From Pyrinomonadaceae bacterium (lineage in GTDB: Bacteria; Acidobacteriota; Blastocatellia; Pyrinomonadales; Pyrinomonadaceae), in NCBI GenBank assembly GCA_036277115.1, contig DASUNM010000027.1:558001-622000 (forward strand): DNA of 64,000 nt. The letters are read 5' to 3'. Under the pieces are notes generated by a model, which did not search any database, was not told the DNA's origin, and was given only the letters and a program-made list of their open reading frames with translations. Positions 7,150 to 16,336 of this stretch are shown here, one piece after another. Each line of letters begins with the position of its first letter. The stretch's first letter is position 1. Made by a program: the position numbers and the translations under genes.

Positions 7150-9714
7150 TTAACGGTCTTTCGCCATGAGTGGCAAAGGTTCGGGGTCGGGTGAACGGCG
7201 ACTATCGCTGGGCGGTGGCAGTGGCGGAGGTGGATTCGCGACGAATTTTTCGAGCGCTGCGTCCATGACTTCATTGATTCTACTCAGCGGCACAACTTCC
7301 AGTTCGCGCCGTACGTCTTCGGGAATGTCTTCCAGATCCGATTCGTTGCGCGCGGGGAGAAGAATCCGGTGAATGCCAGCCCGATGTGCGGCCAGAACTT
7401 TTTCTTTCACTCCACCGACCGGGAAGATCAAACCTGACAACGTAATCTCTCCCGTCATCGCCGTGTCGGGACGAACGCGGCGGCCGGTGTAGAGTGACGC
7501 GAGGGCCGCTGTGATCGTCACGCCCGCTGAGGGGCCGTCTTTGCGAATCGCACCCGCCGGAACGTGCAGGTGCACGCCGTACTCTTTGAACATCTCCAGA
7601 GGAATTCCGAACTGGTCGGCGTGCGACCAGAGATAAGACTGAGCAGCGCGCGCGGATTCCTGCATCACGTCGCCGAGCTGCCCGGTGATGGTGAAGCCTC
7701 GGCCGCCGGGCAGAAGGTTGGCTTCGATGAACAGAATCTCGCCACCCATTTCAGTCCAGGCCATGCCGGTCGCCACGCCCGCCGGCAGTTCTTTGCGCGC
7801 TTCTTCCGGATAGAACTTGGGCCCGCCCAGAAATTCTTTGATGTCGTCGGCTTCCACGACAATCTTCTCGGTCTCGCCTTTGGCAATTTTCAATGCGACC
7901 TTGCGCGCAACACGACCGATGTTTCGCTCGAGCTGCCGCACACCCGCTTCGCGCGTGTAGCGCGTCGCGATTACGTTGATCGCCCCATCCCTGATTTCAA
8001 GCTGTTCCGGAGTCACGCCGTTCTCGCGAACCTGTCGCGGCAGGAGATAGCGTTTCGCAATTTCGAGTTTTTCGCGATCGCTGTAACCCGCAAGCTGGAT
8101 CACTTCCATGCGGTCGCGCAGGGGTGGCGGAATCGGCCCAAGCTGGTTCGCGGTGGCGATAAAGAAAACCTTGGTCAGATCGAACGGCAGATCAAGATAG
8201 TGATCCGTGAACGTGTTGTTCTGCTCCGGATCGAGAATCTCGAGCAAGGCCGCGGACGGATCGCCGCGATAGTCGGCGCCGAGCTTGTCGATCTCGTCCA
8301 GCATCATCACCGGATTGTTCACGCCGGCGCGGCGGATTGATTGAATGATCCGTCCCGGCATCGCGCCGACATAAGTGCGCCGGTGACCGCGCAACTCGGC
8401 TTCGTCGCGCACACCGCCCAGACTGATGCGCTCAAACTTCCGATCCATGGCCCGCGCGATTGAGCGCCCGAGACTTGTTTTGCCCACCCCCGGCGGGCCG
8501 ACGAAGCACAGAATTGGACTCTTGGCTTCGGGACGGAGTTTGCGCACCGCCAGAAATTCAAGGATGCGCTCTTTGATGTCTTCGATGTCGTAATGGTCTT
8601 CGTCGAGAATCTTCTGCGCTTCGTTCAGATCCAGTTTGTCTTCCGACGAAAGGCGCCACGGCAGCTCGAGAATAAAATCCAGGTAGGTGCGAATGACGTG
8701 ATAGTCGGGCGCCATCGACGGGAGCTTCTCCATCCGGCTTAACTCACGTTCGGCTTCCTTGCGCACGTCGTCAGGCAAGTCGGCCTTCGCCAGGCGCTCG
8801 CGCAACTGCTCGGCTTCGGCGGCTTCGCCACCCTCGCCGTCACCCAGCTCTTTCTGAATTGCCTTCATCTGCTGGCGCAGAACGTAGTCCTTTTGCGCCT
8901 TGTCCATTTCCGTCTGCGCTTCGTTGGCAATCTTCGAACGTAAGCGGATGATTTCGACCTCGCGGGCGAGAAAATCGTGCGCGAGGTGAATCAAGTCGTC
9001 GACCGAGTTCGCCTCGAGCATCTGCTGCTCTTTATCAACGCCGAGACTGAGGATCGAGCCGAGGAAGTAAGCGAGCTTCACCGGATCGTCCGCACCCAAA
9101 ACCACCAGCCGAACTTCCGGCGGCACCTGCGGCAAGTAAGCGAGAGCTTGTTGGATCAGCGCCTTCACATTGCGGGTGGCCGCTTCGACTTCGTCGGTAT
9201 TTATCGTTTGCAGATCGGGGAGGATTTGGACACGCGCGCGCAAGAACGGTTCTTTCTGGGTCCACTCAAGCACGCGAAAGCGATCGGTTCCCTGAACGAT
9301 CATGTGGAGCGTGTCATCGACTCGCTCCATGCGTTTGATCATTACAAGCGTGCCAACTTCGAAGAGGTCTTCAGATTTGGCATCTTCTTCGGAAGTTTTC
9401 TCCGGCCGCACGCTGATGCAAGCGAGCAGTTTTTCTTCGCTGGCGAGCGCTGATTCGACCGCAGCCATGGAAGCGGGACGTCCGGCAGCCAGCGGTACCA
9501 TCGTTTCCGGAAACAGCGTGGTGTTTTGCAGCGGCAGGACCGGAATTTCGAAAGGCTCCGCGCCCAGCTTCTGCGCCGGGTCAGCCTCAGATTTTGGCGC
9601 CGGGTCAGCGATAGATTTGTTCTCAGCGTCAGCGCCAGATTTATTCTCCGGTTCAGCCGCAGACTTGTTCTCTTCGCCGGTCAATTCCTTCGGGTTATCT
9701 TTTTCTTCAGCCAT
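7150..9714 (-). CDS. lon: ATP-dependent Lon protease
   Basis: An 854-residue LonA-type protease that unfolds and degrades damaged and regulatory proteins in the cytosol. Order of domains: an acidic N-terminal extension (about 1-50) built of repeated ENKS-A-DP units, the LON substrate domain (about 53-250, [15 protein letters not shown]), the coiled helical region, the AAA+ module with Walker [10 protein letters not shown] (near 404) and Walker [10 protein letters not shown], and the serine-lysine protease domain with KDGPSAGVT (Ser729) and [10 protein letters not shown] (Lys770). All catalytic residues are present. The C-terminus carries a proline-rich tail ([11 protein letters not shown]). 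The gene lies 12 bases after the Hsp20 gene, so the two heat-shock functions are probably co-transcribed. The N-terminal repeat is not standard for Lon. Confidence 0.97.
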   Translation of the reverse strand: MAEEKDNPKELTGEENKSAAEPENKSGADAENKSIADPAPKSEADPAQKLGAEPFEIPVLPLQNTTLFPETMVPLAAGRPASMAAVESALASEEKLLACISVRPEKTSEEDAKSEDLFEVGTLVMIKRMERVDDTLHMIVQGTDRFRVLEWTQKEPFLRARVQILPDLQTINTDEVEAATRNVKALIQQALAYLPQVPPEVRLVVLGADDPVKLAYFLGSILSLGVDKEQQMLEANSVDDLIHLAHDFLAREVEIIRLRSKIANEAQTEMDKAQKDYVLRQQMKAIQKELGDGEGGEAAEAEQLRERLAKADLPDDVRKEAERELSRMEKLPSMAPDYHVIRTYLDFILELPWRLSSEDKLDLNEAQKILDEDHYDIEDIKERILEFLAVRKLRPEAKSPILCFVGPPGVGKTSLGRSIARAMDRKFERISLGGVRDEAELRGHRRTYVGAMPGRIIQSIRRAGVNNPVMMLDEIDKLGADYRGDPSAALLEILDPEQNNTFTDHYLDLPFDLTKVFFIATANQLGPIPPPLRDRMEVIQLAGYSDREKLEIAKRYLLPRQVRENGVTPEQLEIRDGAINVIATRYTREAGVRQLERNIGRVARKVALKIAKGETEKIVVEADDIKEFLGGPKFYPEEARKELPAGVATGMAWTEMGGEILFIEANLLPGGRGFTITGQLGDVMQESARAAQSYLWSHADQFGIPLEMFKEYGVHLHVPAGAIRKDGPSAGVTITAALASLYTGRRVRPDTAMTGEITLSGLIFPVGGVKEKVLAAHRAGIHRILLPARNESDLEDIPEDVRRELEVVPLSRINEVMDAALEKFVANPPPPLPPPSDSRRSPDPEPLPLMAKDR

Positions 9715-9726
9715 TGGTTACTACGA

Positions 9727-10131
9727 TCATCTACGCGCGGCGCGGCTTTTCAGTTCTTCGCGGCATTCTTCGTTTTCGTAGAGGTGTAAGAGCAGCAAGC
9801 CATCGCGATAATCGCGCTCGACGGTCGCTTTCTCGATCGAACAGGGGAATTGGATCAGCTTCTCGAAGCGGCTGTAAGTAATCTCGAGCTGATAATGCGA
9901 AATGCCTTCGCCGCAGAAACCGTCACGGCGCAGGCCGCTCACGCGCAGCAGATCGCCATCAAGCGTAATCTGAACGTCGTCGGACCTGACGCCGGCCAGA
10001 TCAAGCTTCACCAGCCAACCATCCTGCGTGCGATAAACGTCAGCCGCCGGGTTCCACAGCCGTCCCGACGGGCGCCGGTGACGCAAGTCGCCAGTATCGC
10101 GAAAGAATTGATCGAACGATCCGCCAGACAT
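9727..10131 (-). CDS. Hsp20/alpha-crystallin small heat-shock protein
   Basis: A 134-residue small heat-shock protein. The alpha-crystallin domain runs from about 27 to 117: NPAADVYRTQDGWLVKLDLAGV at the start, VQITLDGDLLRVSGLR in the middle, and the closing RDGLLLLHLY. The usual C-terminal IxI anchor is missing; the tail is EECREELKSRAARR. It would hold unfolding proteins as an ATP-independent chaperone. It is the first gene of a pair with lon, 12 bases apart. The upstream region (10132-10294) holds a heptamer repeat, and no clear CIRCE element was seen. Confidence 0.9.
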   Translation of the reverse strand: MSGGSFDQFFRDTGDLRHRRPSGRLWNPAADVYRTQDGWLVKLDLAGVRSDDVQITLDGDLLRVSGLRRDGFCGEGISHYQLEITYSRFEKLIQFPCSIEKATVERDYRDGLLLLHLYENEECREELKSRAARR

Positions 10132-10201
10132 ATCAGCGTCGACAAAACCTCAGACGTAAAAGGGGTTGGGTGGATTATAGGGGTTGGCGCGAGGAAAGTC
10201 A

Positions 10202-10292
10202 GGTTGGGATAAACCGTCAGTTGTCCGTCGTCCGTTGTCAGTGGCCTTCACACTAGCGACAACTGACAACTGACAACTGACCACGGACGGCA
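10202..10292. repeat. TGACAACTGAC heptamer inverted array (copy D1)
   Basis: GTCAGTTGTCCGTCGTCCGTTGTCAGTGG on the left faces ACAACTGACAACTGACAACTGACCACGGACGG on the right. The words are built on the heptamer TGACAAC. Similar arrays are at 40650-40718 and 43774-43866. It lies between the Hsp20 gene and the fumC stop. The hairpin could end fumC transcription on one strand, but its distribution fits a repeat family better. Confidence 0.7.
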
Positions 10293-10294
10293 TT

Positions 10295-11704
10295 TTAAGG
10301 ATGCGTCATCTCTTCGGGCTTAACCCAGTCGTCAAACTGTTCGCCGGTCAGCAGGCCAAGCTCGATCGCAGATTCGCGCAGGCTGATGCCTTTTTTGTGC
10401 GCGTGCTTGGCAAGCTTCGCGGCGTTGTCGTAACCGATGTGTTCGTTCAGCGCCGTGACGAGCATTAGCGAGTCGCGCAGGTTTTCATCGATGCGTTCAC
10501 GGTTCAATTCAATGCCGTTGATGCAATATTCGACAAAGCCGTGCGCCGCGTCGTGGATCAAGCGGATCGAATGCAGCAGATTGTGAATGATGACGGGCTT
10601 GAATACGTTCAGCTCAAAGTGACCTTGCGAGCCGGCGATGCCGATTGCCGTGTCATTGCCCAGCACCTGCACGGCGACCATCGTCATCGCTTCGCTCTGT
10701 GTAGGATTAACTTTGCCGGGCATGATTGATGAGCCCGGTTCGTTCTCAGGCAGGATCAATTCGCCCAGCCCGCAACGCGGCCCCGATGCCAGCCAACGAA
10801 TGTCGTTGGCTATTTTCATGAGAGACGTCGCCAGAGTCTTCAACGCGCCGCTACAGAAAACGATTTCATCGTGCGCTGACAGCGCCGCGAATTTGTTCGG
10901 ATGCGATTTGAACGGGAGGCCGGTTAGCTCCGCGATCTTCCTGGCCGCGCGTTCGCCAAATTCCGGATGCGCGTTCAAGCCCGTGCCGACCGCCGTGCCC
11001 CCAATGGCCAGATCGTACAGTCCCGGTAAGGTCGCATTCATTCGATCGATGTCGCGCTCGATTAAGCTCGCCCAGCCGGACATCTCCTGGCCAACGGTCA
11101 AAGGAGTGGCGTCCTGAAGATGCGTGCGGCCAATCTTCACCACGTCCTTAAATTCTTTGGCCTTCGCATCGATGGCCGCTTCTATTTCTCGAACCCGCGG
11201 CACTAACTTATTCATCTGCTCGGCGGCCGCGATGTGCATTGCCGTGGGGAACGTGTCGTTCGACGACTGTGACATGTTCACGTCATCGTTCGGATGAATC
11301 GGTTTCTTACTACCCTTTTCGGCGCCCGCTAATTCAATCGCGCGGTTCGAGATCACTTCGTTGGCGTTCATGTTGGTCTGCGTGCCGCTACCGGTTTGCC
11401 AGACACGCAGAGGAAAATGTTCGTCGAGTTTGCCTTCGATTACTTCGTCACACGCCTGCGCGATTAGCTTCGCTTTGTCGGCCGAGAGCTTCCCGAGATC
11501 CTGATTCACGAGTGCGCAGGCTTTCTTCAAGATGCCCAGGGCACGAATCATCTCGCGTGGCATCACGTCGTCGCCGATATCGAAGTGGAGCAAGCTACGC
11601 TGCGTCTGCGCGCCCCAATACTTATCCGCGGACACTTCGATCGCGCCCATCGAATCGGTTTCGGTACGAAGGCCGGATTTCGCTTGTTCCGTTTTTGGTG
11701 TCAT
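10295..11704 (-). CDS. fumC: Class II fumarate hydratase
   Basis: A 469-residue iron-independent fumarase that hydrates fumarate to L-malate in the TCA cycle. Diagnostic parts are [18 protein letters not shown] near the N-terminus, the [12 protein letters not shown] region, [31 protein letters not shown] (with the catalytic-site His), [10 protein letters not shown], and the superfamily signature [11 protein letters not shown] with its catalytic Ser. The length is typical. The start at 11704 (ATGACACCAAAAACG) was chosen because the longer open frame to 11905 reads through a repeat and does not resemble fumarase. It is divergent from the signalling operon at 11943. Confidence 0.96.
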   Translation of the reverse strand: MTPKTEQAKSGLRTETDSMGAIEVSADKYWGAQTQRSLLHFDIGDDVMPREMIRALGILKKACALVNQDLGKLSADKAKLIAQACDEVIEGKLDEHFPLRVWQTGSGTQTNMNANEVISNRAIELAGAEKGSKKPIHPNDDVNMSQSSNDTFPTAMHIAAAEQMNKLVPRVREIEAAIDAKAKEFKDVVKIGRTHLQDATPLTVGQEMSGWASLIERDIDRMNATLPGLYDLAIGGTAVGTGLNAHPEFGERAARKIAELTGLPFKSHPNKFAALSAHDEIVFCSGALKTLATSLMKIANDIRWLASGPRCGLGELILPENEPGSSIMPGKVNPTQSEAMTMVAVQVLGNDTAIGIAGSQGHFELNVFKPVIIHNLLHSIRLIHDAAHGFVEYCINGIELNRERIDENLRDSLMLVTALNEHIGYDNAAKLAKHAHKKGISLRESAIELGLLTGEQFDDWVKPEEMTHP

Positions 11705-11764
11705 ATGCGTGGCTAAATTGAGCGCACTGCGCGGCGAACCCACACAATTGTACACTGGCGCGCG

Positions 11765-11822
11765 GCTAATACGGTACGCATGCCTCCGGCATGCCTGCAC
11801 GCCAGAGGCGTGCGTACCTTGC
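11765..11822. repeat. Repeat with GTACGCA..TGCGTAC ends (second copy)
   Basis: GGTACGCATGCCTCCGGCATGCC followed by TGCACGCCAGAGGCGTGCGTACC, forming inverted ends. It is related to the element at 4304-4398 by the words GCCTCCGG and CCAGAGGC. It lies in the divergent gap between fumC and the receiver gene. Confidence 0.6.
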
Positions 11823-11942
11823 TGACCACCACCTTGTGTCTCGGTGCGCGGTTTGCTATAAAAACTTACAGCACTTTCCCTGAAAGCCAATTCTCGGTTC
11901 CCCAATATCGGTTCCCCTTATAAGAGCATTTGTGTCTTCCCG

Positions 11943-12356
11943 ATGATGAATACACTTGCGGACAGGAATGCGCTGATTCTGGTAGTTGAGCGGAATCCGC
12001 TCGTTCAGCGACTCGAAAAATATCTCCTGGAACAGGCCGGTTATGGCGTTGAGTTTGCCGCCGATGGCCTCACGGCGTTGGAGCGCGCACGCGAACTACG
12101 CCCGAAAATTCTGGTGACCGAGGTGCTGGTGCCGAAGCTCGATGGCTTGAGCCTTTGCCGTCAGCTCAAGGCGGATCCGGTAACACAGGAAACGAAGGTG
12201 CTGATCTTCAGCCACCTGCACGCTGAACAGCGGGCGCGCGAAGCTGGCGCGGACGCGTTTTTGATCAAGCCGTTAAATGAAGAACGTCTAATCGAAACGG
12301 TGGCGAAGCTAATCGAAGAAATGGGCCACCAGGCGGCGGCCGGAGAGCAAAATTAA
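11943..12356 (+). CDS. Stand-alone response-regulator receiver with degenerate active site
   Basis: A 137-residue single receiver domain (CheY-like). The fold is clear: ALILVVERNPLVQRLEKYLLEQAG, then KILVTEVLVPKLDGLSLCRQL, then KVLIFSHLHAEQRAREAGADAFLIKPL with the conserved Lys-Pro near the end. The phosphoacceptor Asp, expected four residues before the Pro of xMPxxDG, is a Glu here (residue 60, codon GAG), and the acidic pair normally written DD is Glu-Arg. It therefore probably is not phosphorylated in the usual way and may behave as if always activated. Its stop overlaps the start of the KaiC-like gene by one base (TAATG), so the two should be translated together. The start may be this ATG or the next codon, also ATG. 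Confidence 0.9.
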   Translation: MMNTLADRNALILVVERNPLVQRLEKYLLEQAGYGVEFAADGLTALERARELRPKILVTEVLVPKLDGLSLCRQLKADPVTQETKVLIFSHLHAEQRAREAGADAFLIKPLNEERLIETVAKLIEEMGHQAAAGEQN

Positions 12357-13732
12357 TGACGGACAAGATTAAAACCGGATGCGCCGGGTTGGATGAAGTG
12401 CTGTACGGCGGCATTCCGAAGAATACGATCAGCGTCATTATGGGATCTCCGGGCACCGGAAAAACCATCCTCGCCGAGCAGATTGCCTTTCGCAACGCCA
12501 CGGTGGATGCGCCCGCGCTCTACCTGACAACAATGTCTGAGCCGCTGGAAAAATTCATCGTGCACGGGCAGCGATATAAATTCTTTGATCAAGAGAAAGT
12601 CGGCACTTCGGTTCTCTATGAAGATCTGGGCCTGATGTTACGCGAGCAGGGGATCGAGAAGTTGCCGGAGATCGTCGGTGATATGCTCGCCGCGCGTCGC
12701 GCAAAGTTCGTCTTTATCGATTCGTTCAAGGCCCTCAACGAGTTGATTGAGCAACCGCAGCGTCGCAACCTCATATTTGATCTGGCCACGGTCCTGTCCA
12801 CTTATGAGTGCACCAGCTTTTTGATCGGCGAGTACTCAGAAGCAATGATGACCGAACTTCCCGAGTTCGCGATCGGCGATGTCGTGATTCAAATGCTCAA
12901 GCTGGCGACGAACGTGCGTGAGGAAAGATTTTTGCGCGTGGAAAAGTTGCGGGCTTCGAAATCAACTTCAGGTTTGCATGCATTTTCCATCACGTCTGAG
13001 GGCCTGGAACTCTTTCCGCGGTTACTCACCCCGCCGGTGGTGCCCGATTACACGGCGCGGCCTGAGCGCGTCAACACCGGCATTCAGGGTTTGGACGAAA
13101 TGATTGCCGAGGGCTTCTGGCGCGGCACCACCACTTTGGTGGCCGGGCCGCCGGGATCGGGCAAGACGATCATGGCGCTGGAGTTTCTCCGTGCCGGCGT
13201 GAGCAAAGGCGAGCCGGGAATCTATCTTGGCTTTCAGGAAAACCCCACCCAACTCACTCGGGTAATGCGAAACATGCAAATGCCGGTCGAAGAACTTATT
13301 AACGACGGCTTTGAAATTATGTACCAGTCACCCGTCGAGATGCAGCTGGATCGCATCGCGGCGCGTCTGTTTGAGCGCATTCGCAGCGGGCAAGTGAAGC
13401 GGGTGGTGATTGATGCGCTGGGCGATCTGGAGCGCACCAGCGTCGATCGGCAGCGATTCTCGAATGTGATTTATGCGCTGACGCAATGGTTCGCCGTCGA
13501 AAACGTAACCTGTTTCATGACGTACGAGCTCGCTCATCTCTTTGAAGTCCAAGGGATCAGCGACCAACAGGTTTCGAACATGAGTGACAACCTCCTGCTG
13601 CTGAGATTTCAACCCGGCGCCGAACTGAAACGGACGCTGCGAATTATCAAGACTCGCGGCAGCGCACACGATGGTCACGAACACGAAATTCACATCACCA
13701 ATGAAGGTTTGGTGATCGAAGGGATTCGGTAA
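12356..13732 (+). CDS. KaiC-like RecA-superfamily ATPase with two KaiC domains
   Basis: A 458-residue double-domain KaiC-like protein. Domain I starts DKIKTGCAGLDEVLYGGIPKN with Walker A GSPGTGKT (about 31-38); domain II starts NTGIQGLDEMIAEGFWRG with Walker A GPPGSGKT near 266. Cyanobacterial KaiC is somewhat longer (about 520). In domain II the segment aligned with the KaiC autophosphorylation site reads ISDQQVSNMSDN: the Ser is kept and the following Thr is replaced by Asn. At the catalytic glutamate pair only one acid remains in each domain (SEP and QEN). ATPase activity is likely, and a full clock phosphorylation cycle unlikely. It lies between the receiver and the hybrid kinase. No kaiA or kaiB is seen. 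Confidence 0.92.
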   Translation: MTDKIKTGCAGLDEVLYGGIPKNTISVIMGSPGTGKTILAEQIAFRNATVDAPALYLTTMSEPLEKFIVHGQRYKFFDQEKVGTSVLYEDLGLMLREQGIEKLPEIVGDMLAARRAKFVFIDSFKALNELIEQPQRRNLIFDLATVLSTYECTSFLIGEYSEAMMTELPEFAIGDVVIQMLKLATNVREERFLRVEKLRASKSTSGLHAFSITSEGLELFPRLLTPPVVPDYTARPERVNTGIQGLDEMIAEGFWRGTTTLVAGPPGSGKTIMALEFLRAGVSKGEPGIYLGFQENPTQLTRVMRNMQMPVEELINDGFEIMYQSPVEMQLDRIAARLFERIRSGQVKRVVIDALGDLERTSVDRQRFSNVIYALTQWFAVENVTCFMTYELAHLFEVQGISDQQVSNMSDNLLLLRFQPGAELKRTLRIIKTRGSAHDGHEHEIHITNEGLVIEGIR

Positions 13733-13740
13733 CAAGCATT

Positions 13741-15762
13741 ATGGACAAGCCGGGGCCTGCAAAGAAAACTCCTTCCGGGCGACTCGCGGAAATTAACCGG
13801 GCGATCACCACCTCGCTTCAATTCGATCAGGTGCTCGACATCATCGTCGAAAGTGCCTTGCAGTTGGTCGAGGCGCGGGCCTGCGTACTTCTGCTGGTCG
13901 AGAAAGATGGGACTTTTCGCGTGCGCGCCGCGCGCGGAACAGCGCCGAAGTTTGCCGAAGAGTTTTCCGCTTCGATGGATGAAGACGCGGTGCGGAAGTT
14001 GCACGAAGCACTCGCTGTGGCGCCGGACGAGGCCATGGTTTCCGTGCCGGTCATCGCGACCAACGCCGTCAACGGCATGCTTGCCGTGGTACGCAGCCGC
14101 CCCCTCGACGCCGACGAAGAGTGGCAGTTGTCGGCGATCGCAGATCAAGCGGCAATCGCGTTACAGAACGCGCGCCTTTTTGAAATTGAGTCAGCCGAGG
14201 CCAAACGCCTGCGCGACGCGACCGAAATCGCGCGGCGGCATCTCGCTTCGATCGTCGAATCCTCAGACGATGCCATCGTCAGCAAAAATCTTGACGGCAT
14301 TATTCAAAGTTGGAATCAAGGTGCGTCACGAGTGTTTGGCTATTCAGCCGACGAAGTTATCGGCCGGCACATCACCATGCTGCTGCCGCAAGATCGCCTG
14401 AACGAAGAAACGTTGATTATCGAGAGAATCTGCCGCGGCGAGCGGGTGGATCACTTCGAAACTGTGCGCCAACGCAAAGACGGAAGTCTAATCGATGTGT
14501 CGCTCACCATTTCTCCCATCAAGAACCATGAAGGCGTGGTCGTGGGCGCGTCCAAAATTGCCCGGGACATTACCGAACGTAAAAAGACTGAGGCTGAGCG
14601 CGATGAACTTCTCAAACGCGAGCACGCAGCACGCGCTGAAGCTGAAGCAGCCAACCGGCTGAAAGATGAATTTCTCGCGACCCTCTCGCATGAGTTACGC
14701 AATCCGCTGAACGCCGTCGTCGGCTATGCGGAAATCCTGCTGCGCAGTAAGGAAACGCGTCATAACGAGCTGGTGATTAAAGCGGCTGAGACGATCCGGC
14801 GTAACGCCCTGGCGCAAACGCGCCTGGTTTCTGATCTGCTGGATCTCTCGCGACTACAGATGGGTAAGCTGTCGCTGGAATTCCAACCGGTCTCGCTTTC
14901 GACGATCTTAACCGACGCCATCGACACGGTGCGCGAGGAAGCAAATGACAAAGACATTTCGCTGGAAGTGGCGATCGAACTTGACGTAGTGGTGGAAGGA
15001 GATCCGATTCGCCTGGGCCAGATTGCCTGGAACCTTCTGAACAACGCGGTTAAGTTCACTCCAGCCGGCGGCAAGGTGAGTATCGGAGTGAAGCGCGTGT
15101 CCAATGAGGCCGAGTTAACCGTCTCTGATTCGGGACAGGGAATCGGAAGTGATTTCCTGCCGCACGTCTTCGAAATTTTTCGGCAGGGTGATGCCAGCAG
15201 TGTGCGCCGGCAGGGTGGTCTGGGGATAGGTTTAGCGTTGGTGAAACAACTTGCCGAATTACATCACGGCCATGTGAGCGTCGATTCAAAAGGCCTCGGT
15301 CAGGGGACAACGTTTACCGTAACTGTTCCATTGTATGAGACACAGCACCGCGTCGTGATGGCGAACGCCATGACCTCACCGGAACTCCTTAAGGGCAAGT
15401 CGATTTTGATTGTGGATGACTCGCGCGACACGATCGACATGCTGACGAAACTCCTGACCCTGGAAGGCGCCCTCGTTGAGTCAGCTGGTAGCGGGAGGGA
15501 AGCGCTGCAAATCGCCGGTGAGCGCAGTTTTGATTTAATCATCTCTGACATCTCAATGCCGGAGATGGATGGTTATCAGTTGCTGAAGCAAATCCGTGGA
15601 CTGGATAAGGGTGTGAATCTGCCGGCCCTGGCCTTGACCGGTTACGGTCGTTCCCACGACATCACGCGCGCCCAGGCCGAAGGCTTCGCCGATCATCTGA
15701 CCAAGCCGATCGACATCAATCGTTTTCTACGGACAGTGCAAAGACTGACGAAGGCGGCGTGA
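13741..15762 (+). CDS. Hybrid histidine kinase (GAF-PAS-HisKA-HATPase-REC)
   Basis: A 673-residue soluble sensor kinase with no membrane segments. Order: GAF (about 15-150, ending ADQAAIALQNARLFE), PAS (about 165-275, ASIVESSDDAIVSKNLDGIIQSWN) followed by a PAC segment, a short coiled coil, HisKA with FLATLSHELRNPLNAVVGY (His317), HATPase with N box WNLLNNAVKFTP and G boxes DSGQGIG and GLGIGLALV, and a C-terminal receiver with SDISMPEMDGYQ (Asp603) and a late TKP. Unlike the first gene of the operon, this receiver keeps the acceptor Asp. The gene follows the KaiC-like gene by 8 bases. The signal sensed is unknown; GAF domains often bind small molecules or chromophores. Confidence 0.95.
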   Translation: MDKPGPAKKTPSGRLAEINRAITTSLQFDQVLDIIVESALQLVEARACVLLLVEKDGTFRVRAARGTAPKFAEEFSASMDEDAVRKLHEALAVAPDEAMVSVPVIATNAVNGMLAVVRSRPLDADEEWQLSAIADQAAIALQNARLFEIESAEAKRLRDATEIARRHLASIVESSDDAIVSKNLDGIIQSWNQGASRVFGYSADEVIGRHITMLLPQDRLNEETLIIERICRGERVDHFETVRQRKDGSLIDVSLTISPIKNHEGVVVGASKIARDITERKKTEAERDELLKREHAARAEAEAANRLKDEFLATLSHELRNPLNAVVGYAEILLRSKETRHNELVIKAAETIRRNALAQTRLVSDLLDLSRLQMGKLSLEFQPVSLSTILTDAIDTVREEANDKDISLEVAIELDVVVEGDPIRLGQIAWNLLNNAVKFTPAGGKVSIGVKRVSNEAELTVSDSGQGIGSDFLPHVFEIFRQGDASSVRRQGGLGIGLALVKQLAELHHGHVSVDSKGLGQGTTFTVTVPLYETQHRVVMANAMTSPELLKGKSILIVDDSRDTIDMLTKLLTLEGALVESAGSGREALQIAGERSFDLIISDISMPEMDGYQLLKQIRGLDKGVNLPALALTGYGRSHDITRAQAEGFADHLTKPIDINRFLRTVQRLTKAA

Positions 15763-15864
15763 GTGGTTGGTGGCCACGCCGCTGGCGTGCAGCATGCCGG
15801 AGTATCGTGCCGGTAAGCTTCTGTGGTTTCTTCTCAGGTCGCGCCGCGCGTGACCGTCTCTTCT

Positions 15865-16160
15865 GCGTAGCAGCGAGAACGAAACCGAATATCGTTTAGA
15901 GGCGGGCTACTGCCCGCCCGTTAATGCGTAGCGGCGAGGACGAAACCGGAATATCGTTTAGAGGCGGGCTACCGCCCGCCAGTCGCCGCGTAGCGCGAGA
16001 ACGAAACCGAGGATCGTTTAGAGGCGGGCTACCGCCCGCCAGTCGCCGCGTCGGGCGAGGACAAAACCGAGGATCGTTTAGAGGCGGGCTACCGCCCGCC
16101 AGTCGCCGCGTAGCGCGAGAACGAAACCGAGGATCGTTTAGAGGCGGGCTACCGCCCGCC
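15865..16160. repeat. 60-bp tandem repeat array with internal hairpin
   Basis: About four and a half copies of a 60-base unit. Each contains the perfect hairpin GGCGGGC-TACC-GCCCGCC and the tail AACGAAACCGAGGATCGTTTA. Copies at 15961, 16021 and 16081 are nearly identical; the first copy (about 15899) and a leading half unit differ more, and the last copy breaks off at 16160. Because the period is a multiple of three, one frame stays open through the array, but this is not taken as a gene. The array lies between the kinase stop and the 3' end of the TIR gene. A single related hairpin is at 50833-50895. Confidence 0.9.
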
Positions 16161-16195
16161 TTTTACCTTCGAACGCGGATGATTTTCGCTGCGGA

Positions 16196-16336
16196 GCAGC
16201 GAGATGTTTATAGTTTCCGGTCGATTAAAAGGATGGGTTAGCTCCGAAGGAGCGACATGTTCTTCCGCCCATAAATGGGCTCATTAGAATCAAGGGGATG
16301 ACTTCGGCCTATAAACATTCCGTGCCTACGGCACTT
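16196..16336. repeat. Composite palindrome, TATAAACAT family (copy A2)
   Basis: GCGAGATGTTTATAG at the left, AGCTCCGAAGGAGCGACATG in the middle and CCTATAAACATTCCGTGCCTACGGCAC at the right. The right end runs up to the stop codon (16335-16337) of the TIR gene. Same family as A1, A3, A4 and A5. Confidence 0.7.

Noticed and set aside
7564..8340. Long plus-strand frame of 258 codons opposite lon
   Set aside because: It lies fully inside the lon gene on the other strand. Its His- and Arg-rich composition is typical of a shadow frame in G+C-rich DNA.
10295..11905. Longer fumarase start at 11905
   Set aside because: The extra 67 residues read through a GTACGCA repeat and do not match fumarase. 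The ATG at 11704 fits the family.
15865..16160. Possible CRISPR array
   Set aside because: The units are direct copies of 60 bases with no unique spacers, and no cas gene is near.
15924..16241. Open frame of 105 codons with a repeated RGSFRGGLPPASRRV pattern
   Set aside because: It exists because the 60-bp tandem unit is a multiple of three and has no stop in that frame. There is no ribosome site or family match, and it ends in the next palindrome.
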